Below, in pieces: positions 45,892-53,486 of a DNA stretch of 64,000 nt. Origin of the DNA: Sphingobacterium sp. (GTDB lineage Bacteria > Bacteroidota > Bacteroidia > Sphingobacteriales > Sphingobacteriaceae); NCBI GenBank assembly GCA_031286695.1, contig JAITTY010000006.1, positions 806,001-870,000 on the forward strand. The letters are read 5' to 3'. How positions within the stretch are numbered: position 1 is the stretch's first letter; each line of letters opens with the position of its first letter. A program made the translations under genes and the position numbers. Under the pieces are notes generated by a model that was given only the letters and a program-made list of their open reading frames with translations, was not told the origin of the DNA and did not search any database.

Positions 45892-46717
45892 ATTGAATAA
45901 GTTTAAGGGGGTTGTGGAAGTGATTTAATGGCCCATTTCCTTTGCCAATGACCAGGTCTTTGCTACCAGCTATTGCTGCGTGTATATAAGCCAGTGCAAA
46001 GTCTACTGCGCTATCGAGACCAACGCCTTGTGCCAATTGGCTCGCAATTGCTGAAGAAAGCGAACAACCTGAACCATGTGTGTTTTTGCTGTTAATTTTT
46101 TGTGATTTGAATTCAATTGGTGGATTCTTATGCTGGAACAACAGGGATGTTAATTCTTGACTTTGGAGATGCCCGCCTTTAATCAGTACGGATTGACACC
46201 CCTTGGCCAACAAGGTATTTCCCGCTTTTTCCATCTTCTCGACATTGTCAATGACTTCGTCTACTAAGACACTTACCTCATCTAAATTTGGCGTAATTAG
46301 GGTTGCCAAAGGAAAAAGAAGTTCGATGCAGGCCTGAACGGTATCATCGTGAATCAATTTGTGTCCGCTAGTCGAGACCATGACTGGATCAAATACGATA
46401 GGCCCTTTATATTCTTTTAAATAGGCACTAATAAGCTCCACAAGTTCAATATTGTGTACCATCCCGATTTTGATTGCATCGGGATAGATATCGTCAAAAA
46501 TGGCATCTAGTTGGTCTTGGACAGCTGCCATAGGGATCTCATAAATACGTCTTACACCCTGTGTGTTCTGAACAGGTAAGGCGGTTAAAACATTCATGGC
46601 ATAACAACCTAATGCAGATATGGTTTTGGTATCTGCTTGTATGCCTGCTCCACCACTACCATCGAACCCTGCAATGCTGAGTACAGTCGGGACACTGTAT
46701 TTTTTATCTTTTGTCAT
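45875..46717 (-). CDS. thiD: Hydroxymethylpyrimidine/phosphomethylpyrimidine kinase ThiD
   Basis: The start is at ATG 46717, overlapping the thiE stop by ATGA; an open frame further upstream is inside thiE. The 280-residue ribokinase-fold enzyme begins V-L-S-I-A-G-F-D-G-S-G-G-A-G-I-Q-A-D, with A-L-P-V-Q-N-T-Q-G-V, and the catalytic region N-T-H-G-S-G-C-S-L-S. It phosphorylates HMP twice to HMP-PP, the substrate of ThiE. Confidence 0.95.
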   Translation of the reverse strand: MTKDKKYSVPTVLSIAGFDGSGGAGIQADTKTISALGCYAMNVLTALPVQNTQGVRRIYEIPMAAVQDQLDAIFDDIYPDAIKIGMVHNIELVELISAYLKEYKGPIVFDPVMVSTSGHKLIHDDTVQACIELLFPLATLITPNLDEVSVLVDEVIDNVEKMEKAGNTLLAKGCQSVLIKGGHLQSQELTSLLFQHKNPPIEFKSQKINSKNTHGSGCSLSSAIASQLAQGVGLDSAVDFALAYIHAAIAGSKDLVIGKGNGPLNHFHNPLKLIQYELDL

Positions 46718-47346
46718 TTTAATAGTTCTTTTAGTTGTGCACTGGCAGCTCTGGGATCTTGACTTTGGCATATGGCCGAAACGACTGCAATGGAGTCTGC
46801 ACCTGCGTTCCAAGTCTCTGCCGCAGTTTGAAAATTCATTCTTCCGATCGCGATCAATGGTTTTTCCGTCCTATTCCGAAGTTGTTTTAAACCCGCAATT
46901 CCCCATTCAGTAATTGTATCCACTTTGGTTCTCGTTGAAAAAATGGGACTTACACCAAGGTGGTCGACGGCGTACATTTGTTGACTTTCCAGTTGCTGCA
47001 TATCTTCTATAGACCAGCCTATGGTCAATTTATCGCCATATTTTTCTCGAATAGCGAGTGGCTGGAAATCATTTTGCCCCACATGTACTCCCCATGCTTC
47101 GATTTGGGCTGCGATTTCCACGGAATCATTGATCACGAGCGGAATACCATAATGATCGGTTAGTTTTTTTAAACGGATGGCTTTATCCAAAAATGTAGCT
47201 GGATCGTCAACTTTTTCGCGCAATTGTATAAGATCGACTCCACCTATGATGGCTTCTTCGGCAACATGGAGCCAATTTTGAGGATAACAGTCTCGCTCGG
47301 AAATTACCAAATACAGGGGGTAGGGGAAAAGTGGATTAATACGCAT
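46714..47346 (-). CDS. thiE: Thiamin-phosphate synthase ThiE
   Basis: This 210-residue TIM-barrel enzyme has Q-L-R-E-K near 41-45, L-V-I-N-D-S-V-E-I-A, G-V-H-V-G-Q-N-D and G-V-S-P-I-F-S-T-R-T-K, the HMP-PP and thiazole-phosphate sites. It couples the two halves of thiamin. It overlaps thiM by 11 bp and thiD by 4 bp, so translation is probably coupled. Confidence 0.95.
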   Translation of the reverse strand: MRINPLFPYPLYLVISERDCYPQNWLHVAEEAIIGGVDLIQLREKVDDPATFLDKAIRLKKLTDHYGIPLVINDSVEIAAQIEAWGVHVGQNDFQPLAIREKYGDKLTIGWSIEDMQQLESQQMYAVDHLGVSPIFSTRTKVDTITEWGIAGLKQLRNRTEKPLIAIGRMNFQTAAETWNAGADSIAVVSAICQSQDPRAASAQLKELLK

Positions 47347-48139
47347 AACGTTTGATCTTGAGCTTTGATTTTAGACGTTCTGCATTGAGCTGATAGAGTT
47401 CATCATAGAGATTCAATTGCAGGGTGCCCGGGCCAGCTGCTGTTTGGGCAGCAAGTTCTCCCGCCAAGCTCAAAATGGACACACCGGCAACGGCTGCTTC
47501 AAAATATTGGTCTGTAACACCTAGAAATGCACCAATGAGTGCAGTAGCGCTGCAGCCCAGTCCGGTGACTTGCGTCATTAAAGGATGACCATTATAGACC
47601 TCAACACGGTGTTGTTCGGAGAGGATATAATCGATTGCTCCAGAAATGCAGATAATGGAGCCGGTCTGTTCCTGCAATAATTTGCCAAACCGGAGTGCAT
47701 CTTTGCTATCTGTCGTACTGTCGACGCCTTTTGTGTTCGGTTGGTTGAAATTGTACAGCGTCATGATTTCTGATGCATTTCCACGAATAACGGTTGGTTT
47801 GAGATCCAGTAGATTGGATAATAAATCATTGCGGAATGCTGATATCCCAGCACCAACAGGATCAAGTACCCATGGCCGTCCGATGGTATTGGCATGTTCG
47901 GTAGCAACCAGCATAGCTTCGGCTGTATCTTCACTCAAGGTGCCGATATTAATGACCAGCGCTTGCGCAATATCGACAACTTCGCGCACTTCCAACGGGC
48001 TGTGTACCATCACAGGGGAGGCGCCTACAGCTAAAAGTGCATTGGCCGTATTGTTCATCACGACCAGGTTGGTGATGTTGTGGATAAGAGGTTTTTCAAG
48101 CCTCAGCTGCTCTAATAGTTTGATAATTGAATCTTCCAT
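47336..48139 (-). CDS. thiM: Hydroxyethylthiazole kinase ThiM
   Basis: This 267-residue kinase contains I-H-N-I-T-N-L-V-V-M-N, G-A-S-P-V-M, P-W-V-L-D-P-V-G-A-G, R-G-N-A-S-E-I and the catalytic V-T-G-L-G-C-S-A-T-A. It salvages thiazole alcohol for thiamin synthesis. It is the first gene of thiM-thiE-thiD-tenA, about 100 bp downstream of a TPP riboswitch. The operon has only salvage functions; no thiC, thiS, thiG or thiH is nearby. Confidence 0.95.
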   Translation of the reverse strand: MEDSIIKLLEQLRLEKPLIHNITNLVVMNNTANALLAVGASPVMVHSPLEVREVVDIAQALVINIGTLSEDTAEAMLVATEHANTIGRPWVLDPVGAGISAFRNDLLSNLLDLKPTVIRGNASEIMTLYNFNQPNTKGVDSTTDSKDALRFGKLLQEQTGSIICISGAIDYILSEQHRVEVYNGHPLMTQVTGLGCSATALIGAFLGVTDQYFEAAVAGVSILSLAGELAAQTAAGPGTLQLNLYDELYQLNAERLKSKLKIKRYAY

Positions 48140-48236
48140 TCTTTTTGCTTGTCGTAAGATGTTTCCGTGCGGCTTTGACGGGAAGAAGAGAGATAGCCTG
48201 TGCAGTATAGAGGTTTGCTGTACAGTTGATGTTTGC

Positions 48237-48309
48237 TTTTCCCTACGTCGGTATAAACCGAATCAGGTTCAAAGGGACTATCTCAATTCTATACAGAATA
48301 CCCCCAAAG
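48237..48309 (-). ncRNA. TPP riboswitch (THI element)
   Basis: Reading the minus strand from 48309, the sequence has a G-rich P1/P2 start (TTTGGGGGTAT), then TGAGATAGTCCC, CTTTGAACCTGATTC, and a P4/P5 end with GACGTAGGGAA. This order and these conserved blocks match the thiamin pyrophosphate aptamer. It lies upstream of thiM, and TPP binding would reduce expression of the salvage operon. Confidence 0.95.
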
Positions 48310-48315
48310 CCATAT

Positions 48316-48323
48316 CAAACTTA
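48316..48323 (-). promoter_or_regulatory. Predicted -7 element of the thiamin operon
   Basis: The minus strand reads TAAGTTTG, a perfect TAnnTTTG. The predicted transcript start is about 48309, which coincides with the first base of the riboswitch, so the aptamer appears to start at or next to the 5' end. The -33 element is weak (TTTA-like). Confidence 0.5.
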
Positions 48324-48398
48324 AACAAAAAAGTGGACTTTTTATATAAAAAAACGCAGAGCTGTTAGCTGACCAGGCTAGATGAATACATTGCTGTA

Positions 48399-49241
48399 TT
48401 AAGATCCTGATTTTTGTTCAGTACGCATTTCGATATATTTTTCGGGAGTGTAGGTGACACGCGCAAAATTTTTGGTCAAAAGTTCTTTTTCTATAGTCTT
48501 CCCACCCTGAAATTTAAAAAACTTCTCGCGCCAGATCTCGTTTTTCCGAAAGAATTGATTGTCTATTTTCAGAAATTGATGTTCTTTTTCAAAGACATGG
48601 TATGCAAAATCCAGTTCTTGGTCTATTCGCAATTCGCCCTCTAAGCATTTCTCCGTAAACCATAGATTTATTTGGAAAGTGTATGGTGTATGGTTGGTGA
48701 ATTGATAATCACGATAGTTATAAAACACCGTAGCACCACTGCCGAATGGTAATACACGGCCATCGTCTGGAAAAGGGTCAAAAGAATGATGATAACGTTC
48801 ATTGACGGTAAGCGGACTATGGATTACAAGCCAATGAATGAGGTTGGATATTTGACAGATTCCGCCGCCAATACCCGCTCTCGCTTCACCGAAGGATAAT
48901 TCCATGCCCGGCAAGTAGCCTTTTTTTGCGGTTGGCAGTCCAACGAGTTTACAGAAAGAAAAGGTTTCCGTCGGTCTGATGAGAATGCCGTTAATCTCCG
49001 CTGCAGCAATTTTCAGATTGGTAACTTTATTGATCTGCAATTGCATATTATTTTGGCCCAGTTTCTTCAATAATACAGACTGGTGTTTTTTGATACGGAA
49101 GGGAAGCTTTTCAGCTGATTTAGCTGCTGTATATTTTTTGCTATCACATAACCATAGGGCTTTCCTATGTATTCTTCTGGCCCATACCGCTAAAAAATAG
49201 AGTATTGGGTGATGTTGACTGATCAATTTTCGTTTTCTCAA
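48399..49241 (-). CDS. VanW family protein
   Basis: This 280-residue protein carries the VanW core: F-S-F-C-K-L-V-G, K-K-G-Y-L-P-G-M-E-L, G-I-G-G-G-I-C-Q-I-S-N-L-I-H-W and N-Y-R-D-Y-Q-F-T-N-H-T-P-Y. VanW accompanies some vancomycin-resistance clusters, but its biochemical role is unknown, and here no van genes are near. The N-terminus has a basic helix and no clear signal peptide. It is a lone minus-strand gene between the thiamin operon and an exported hypothetical. Confidence 0.88.
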   Translation of the reverse strand: MRKRKLISQHHPILYFLAVWARRIHRKALWLCDSKKYTAAKSAEKLPFRIKKHQSVLLKKLGQNNMQLQINKVTNLKIAAAEINGILIRPTETFSFCKLVGLPTAKKGYLPGMELSFGEARAGIGGGICQISNLIHWLVIHSPLTVNERYHHSFDPFPDDGRVLPFGSGATVFYNYRDYQFTNHTPYTFQINLWFTEKCLEGELRIDQELDFAYHVFEKEHQFLKIDNQFFRKNEIWREKFFKFQGGKTIEKELLTKNFARVTYTPEKYIEMRTEQKSGS

Positions 49242-49378
49242 TTCGGCGTTTTATTATCCCTATCAAAATTAATGCTGAAATATTTTTTTTTCTACTTTTT
49301 ACAGGATTTCATCGAATCTTTTTTTGTAAAAACCGGGATCTTGATTTCATCCGACAATAGCGGTTTTTCAGTGAGTGC

Positions 49379-50629
49379 TTACATCGTTCTTCTCGCCTGT
49401 CGGTATTTTGCCGTGAGTTGGCCATCCTTGTTATAAATCAAACTTTCATAGGCACAGTTGCCCAAATCTTTTACAATTGATTTTTGCTGTAAGACGCCCT
49501 CATAATAAAATTCATCAATTGTTTCGTTAACACGGTAAGATCGCTTGATCTCAGCTGTAAGCCTACCTGTTTGATCAAAGGTCTGGCGTTGTGAATATTC
49601 ACTTATTTCCGGGTTGCTATACAGATAGTGGACACGGTTTTCTACCTGGTCATTTCTGCCAGAAATTTCCTCGACAATTCGATTTTGTTCATCATACTGA
49701 TAAATGGTCCAGTCTATCCGTTGATATATAAAATGAATGGATTCACTTTTTATAACCTGAAGTTTACTGTCCAAGTGGTATATCATCGCTGATTGTAATG
49801 TGGGGTCGTAGGACACAATAGCATTGGGGAGATATCTGTAAATTGTACTGCTGCTCCATTTACTATTTTGAAGGTACTGTATGGAGTCGATAAGTCCTAA
49901 TTGATTATAGAATCTTTTGCTGAAATAATTATTTCCGCCAGAAAGATTGTTGGATGTGAGCTCTTTGCCTTCTTCATAAACAGTCGTCATAATTGCACCG
50001 GATTGTACCTCATTTTCGCCAGAAAACTGCTGCATGACATAGGTGCCGTCGCATTTATTTTTACGCTGACTGTAATAAAGAGGGAGAGCGGGGTTGGCTA
50101 TAATAGCCGCTGCATATTGCCTGGATGGAATAAATTGCACTTGTGCGATTGAGTCAAAGAAATGTCGGGCATTATAGTGTGCCGAAGGTTTCTTTGATGC
50201 AACTTGTGTGCTGGTGTTTAATATCGGTTTGGCTACTGCCAAATAGGTATTACTATCGTATATGATCTTGGGTTTGCCTAATCCATCAAACAAGATCATG
50301 GCATGACGTTGTTTCAATGACAATACATCGATGGTCCATTGTTGATTTTTAACGATAAATGTAAGTTTTTTTGCATCGGTTTTTGTGACCAGTAACTTTG
50401 TTGTGCTAAAAGGCACTTGCTTGAAAATCGCAGCAGCATTTTTTTCGTGTAGACGCATGATAAAATCAGTTGATTTATCGGACTCATTGGTTACAAACAG
50501 AACTGCCTGTGTAGGGCTAGCTATTGTTAGCGATTTTACGGTTTGAGATTGTGCGAAGGAACTATACAACAGCAATAGCAGCAACTGAATGATAAAGGGG
50601 GAAATTGATAGCCTCAAATTATGATTCAT
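49379..50629 (-). CDS. Exported protein of unknown function
   Basis: This 416-residue protein has a signal peptide (about 1-29, S-Q-S-Q). The N-terminal part is plain beta-rich sequence. The C-terminal half shows irregular Y-x-x-x-G-x-L/I repeats (Y-N-Q-L-G-L-I, Y-D-E-Q-N-R-I, F-D-Q-T-G-R-L, Y-N-K-D-G-Q-L), resembling YD/MORN-like repeats found in secreted Bacteroidota proteins. No family was assigned. Both ends are separated from neighbours by short gaps (137 bp and 31 bp). Confidence 0.65.
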   Translation of the reverse strand: MNHNLRLSISPFIIQLLLLLLYSSFAQSQTVKSLTIASPTQAVLFVTNESDKSTDFIMRLHEKNAAAIFKQVPFSTTKLLVTKTDAKKLTFIVKNQQWTIDVLSLKQRHAMILFDGLGKPKIIYDSNTYLAVAKPILNTSTQVASKKPSAHYNARHFFDSIAQVQFIPSRQYAAAIIANPALPLYYSQRKNKCDGTYVMQQFSGENEVQSGAIMTTVYEEGKELTSNNLSGGNNYFSKRFYNQLGLIDSIQYLQNSKWSSSTIYRYLPNAIVSYDPTLQSAMIYHLDSKLQVIKSESIHFIYQRIDWTIYQYDEQNRIVEEISGRNDQVENRVHYLYSNPEISEYSQRQTFDQTGRLTAEIKRSYRVNETIDEFYYEGVLQQKSIVKDLGNCAYESLIYNKDGQLTAKYRQARRTM

Positions 50630-50660
50630 TTGGGTGGATATTGCTGTTGTTGGTTATTAG

Positions 50661-51404
50661 TTAATTTAATACTTCTTTCAGAAATAATAAGGTATGGTCC
50701 CAGGCACGTTTAGCCATCACTGGATTATATTCTTGTGACTCGGGATTGGTAAATGTATGTCCAGAATTTGCGTAGGTGATTATTTGCCAGTCTGCTTTTC
50801 CTTCATTTAATTCCTTGACCAACCCATCGTAATCTTCTTTTGATACACTCTTATCGGCTGCAGGGTGCTCAATGAGTACTTTTGTTTTAATTGAACCATT
50901 GGGTCTATCGGCAGCTTTGGATAGGCCTCCGTGGATACTGATCACTGCATTGACGGGGAATCCGGCTCTCGCGGCTTCTAACGCTCCTGAACCTCCAAAA
51001 CAATAGCCAATGATTGCAATTCTCGTCGGATCAGCACCTTCTTTTTTCAGTTGTTCTAAAGCGAGCATTATGCGATGCTGATAAGCTTTGTAGTCTGTCT
51101 TGTAATGGCCGGCAATTTTCGAAGCTGCGGTGTTGTCCGAGGGAATATTTCCCTCTCCGTAGATGTCGGCAATGAACGCGATGTACCCTTCTTTTTCAAG
51201 AAGCAATGCCGCTTGTTTCGCTTCGTTGTCAATTCCCTTCCATGCAGGAAGAATTAAAACGGCCGGGCCTTTTTTTGCCCTATTGGCGGTTACCAGTCCA
51301 TTGAGTTTTTGTTCACCATCCTGGTAAGAAACCTGTTTTAATTGTTGGGCTTGTGTAGTCATGGTGACCATAGTAAGCATCAATAGTGTCATAACTGTTT
51401 TCAT
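50661..51404 (-). CDS. Exported dienelactone hydrolase family protein
   Basis: The start is set at ATG 51404, giving a signal peptide (1-20, T-Q-A-Q); an upstream in-frame ATG at 51428 adds eight polar residues. The 247-residue alpha/beta hydrolase has the Cys nucleophile motif G-Y-C-F-G-G, a likely acid near H-P-A-A-D-K, and His in N-S-G-H-T-F. Dienelactone hydrolases open lactones of aromatic degradation; exported relatives often have broader esterase roles. The substrate is unknown. Confidence 0.85.
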   Translation of the reverse strand: MKTVMTLLMLTMVTMTTQAQQLKQVSYQDGEQKLNGLVTANRAKKGPAVLILPAWKGIDNEAKQAALLLEKEGYIAFIADIYGEGNIPSDNTAASKIAGHYKTDYKAYQHRIMLALEQLKKEGADPTRIAIIGYCFGGSGALEAARAGFPVNAVISIHGGLSKAADRPNGSIKTKVLIEHPAADKSVSKEDYDGLVKELNEGKADWQIITYANSGHTFTNPESQEYNPVMAKRAWDHTLLFLKEVLN

Positions 51405-51522
51405 CTGTAAAGAATTTGTTCCACTCATTATTTTGTGTGATCAGAAATGAACCTAATTTGGAGTCCATCTCAACTAAATATAATTTTCAATGTACATTTT
51501 TTTCACTGTCGCCAACCTGAAG

Positions 51523-52368
51523 CTACGACTTGATGGATTCAATGATACCAATAACATCGAGCTGTCCGAGACCTTGATCGTGTGCTTTCCCGTAGGTTTC
51601 GAGTAAGGTCTTGAGGAGGGGATAGTCAGCACCGGCTTGTTGAGCCAGTCGAATATCTTTCAGCATAAGGTCTAGCGCGAATGCAGGACTGTAGTTCTCT
51701 TCCACCAGTAATGGTGTTTTCACTTTTGTTGCCCCACTGCCGCTGGCACTATCGTTGATGATTTCGAGCATATCGCTTCGTTGAATTCCCAGTTTATCTG
51801 AAAATAAGATCGTCTCCGCGAGACCTTGGTAGATCGTAGAAAGGAAATAGTTGATCGCAAGTTTGGCGGCAATTCCCTGTCCATTTTCGCCGAGATGTTT
51901 GATCGATTTTCCCATCTGCTCGAGGTATACTCGGGCGCGATGAAGGTCTTCGGGATCACCACCGACCATAATAATAAGCGTACCCTCAGTAGCTGGTTTG
52001 GTGCTGCCGGCAACGGGAGCATCTATAAAAGCAGCGCCTTTTTCTTTTAGCTTAGTGGCTATTGAAATACAGCGTTCACGAGATATTGTACTCATATCGA
52101 CAAATAATTTGCCTTTGATCTCCCTTTGTAGGATTTTTTCATATACTTCGCTGACTGCTTCATCATTTGTGAGCATGGAGAATATAATGTCGCTATGATC
52201 GACTAATTCACCTATATCTTCTCTGATAATTGATTGCTCTTCAAAGCCTGCTGCTTTAGCCTTGTTTCTATTGTAAACAGAAAGGGGGAATCTTGCTTTT
52301 TCTAGATTTTTAGCCATGGGGTATCCCATGTTTCCTAATCCTATAAATCCTAATTTTTCTATCTTCAT
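51523..52368 (-). CDS. NAD(P)-dependent beta-hydroxyacid dehydrogenase (3-hydroxyisobutyrate dehydrogenase-like)
   Basis: This 281-residue protein has the Rossmann motif G-F-I-G-L-G-N-M-G-Y-P-M-A (8-20). The substrate-binding segment D-A-P-V-A-G-S-T-K-P-A-T-E-G-T-L and the catalytic-Lys region G-Q-G-I-A-A-K-L-A-I-N follow. The family includes tartronate semialdehyde reductase, glyoxylate/succinic semialdehyde reductases and 3-hydroxyisobutyrate dehydrogenase; the specific acid cannot be chosen. It lies 118 bp from the dienelactone hydrolase and 63 bp from the Crp gene, all on the same strand. Confidence 0.88.
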   Translation of the reverse strand: MKIEKLGFIGLGNMGYPMAKNLEKARFPLSVYNRNKAKAAGFEEQSIIREDIGELVDHSDIIFSMLTNDEAVSEVYEKILQREIKGKLFVDMSTISRERCISIATKLKEKGAAFIDAPVAGSTKPATEGTLIIMVGGDPEDLHRARVYLEQMGKSIKHLGENGQGIAAKLAINYFLSTIYQGLAETILFSDKLGIQRSDMLEIINDSASGSGATKVKTPLLVEENYSPAFALDLMLKDIRLAQQAGADYPLLKTLLETYGKAHDQGLGQLDVIGIIESIKS

Positions 52369-52431
52369 CTAAAAATTACATTAATTGCTCTTGAAATTTA
52401 CGTATAGCTAAAGATACAAATGTTTTGGTCA

Positions 52432-53058
52432 TTACACCAATACCCTAATTTCGTTACGAAGCAGCACTATTTTATCTTCCTGTTCCAGTTTTTTTAAAAT
52501 TCGGGAGACAACGACTCGGGACGTATTTAAATCGGAAGCGATATCCTGATGCGTAAGGGTGAGTATTCGGTCGTCATTCAGCTTCACTTTGGCTTTCAAA
52601 TAGTTGATGATGCGTTCTTCCATGTTGGAAAAAGCTAGACTATCAACAGCTTGTAACATTTCGTCCATACGGCTTGAATAGCTCGAGATGATGAAATTTC
52701 GCCAGGAAGGGTATTTTCCCATCCAAAGGTTGACAAGCTCATTGGGAATCATGGCTACAGTCGTTGTTTTTTCTGCGAGCGCACGAATTTCACTTTTTTT
52801 ATTCCCGAGACAACAGGCTATCGACATTGTACAGGTTTGACCTTTTTCCAGATAGTAGAGCAACAATTCGCCTTTATCTTCATCCTCCCGGACAATTTTT
52901 ATTGCCCCATCCAAGAGGAGAGGCATAGCCTTGATATATTGATTGGTATCAATGATGAGATCACCTTCACGGAACGTTTTTATATACGCGTTTTCCGCTA
53001 TTTCAGCGATTAGTTCCGGTTCAAGAATGCCTGTATAAGCTTGTTCTATGGATAACAT
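52432..53058 (-). CDS. Crp/Fnr-family transcriptional regulator with a cysteine cluster
   Basis: This 208-residue regulator has an N-terminal cyclic-nucleotide-type beta-barrel (about 10-110) and a C-terminal winged helix (L-T-H-Q-D-I-A-S-D-L-N-T-S-R-V-V-V-S-R-I-L-K-K-L-E). Unlike standard Crp it carries Cys76, Cys82 and Cys83 in the barrel (Q-T-C then A-C-C-L-G-N-K-K-S-E), a pattern I associate with a Bacteroidota subgroup that may sense redox or sulfur species. It is divergent from the TonB receptor gene, with 428 bp between starts. Confidence 0.88.
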   Translation of the reverse strand: MLSIEQAYTGILEPELIAEIAENAYIKTFREGDLIIDTNQYIKAMPLLLDGAIKIVREDEDKGELLLYYLEKGQTCTMSIACCLGNKKSEIRALAEKTTTVAMIPNELVNLWMGKYPSWRNFIISSYSSRMDEMLQAVDSLAFSNMEERIINYLKAKVKLNDDRILTLTHQDIASDLNTSRVVVSRILKKLEQEDKIVLLRNEIRVLV

Positions 53059-53424
53059 ATTTTTTAAATTAGTTAAAGTTAATTATTTATAGGCTTATTT
53101 CAGCTGTTGTGAGAAGAAAAGAAGGTCGTTGGAAATGGCGGATTGAAAGAAACAATTTTAGCAGCTCATGAGGATAGGCTATAAAATGTTGTGTCCAATT
53201 CATAAAAATTGTAAAATTGATAAATTTTGATTTATTCAAAACAGACAAAATATTATTCTGATTATTTTTAATGTTTTTTCAAGAATAGGATGAATGTATT
53301 GTGTTTATTTTATGTATGCTGTATTTTCATTGTATCTTTTTGCTGAAATTTGCTGTTTTTCTGTGGAAGATTAAAATTTATTCTTTCTATATAGAGATAC
53401 TGCATGATATTGGTATTGTTAAAA

Positions 53425-53456
53425 TTAGTTAAAAAGACAATCAATTCCTAATTTTG
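53425..53456 (+). promoter_or_regulatory. Predicted promoter of the second TonB receptor
   Basis: TAATTTTG at 53449-53456 is a perfect TAnnTTTG; TTAG at 53425-53428 is a weak -33 at 20-bp spacing. The predicted start near 53463 rules out translation beginning at 53454. The rest of the 428-bp divergent region (53059-53486) is AT-rich. An ATTAGTTAA sequence occurs near both ends of it. Confidence 0.5.
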
Positions 53457-53486
53457 CGGCACAAAAACAAAACAATCACATCTAAC

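Noticed and set aside
47646..48368. 240-residue open frame on the plus strand opposite thiM
   Set aside because: It covers thiM and the TPP riboswitch in antisense; thiM has every family motif and the antisense product looks compositional.
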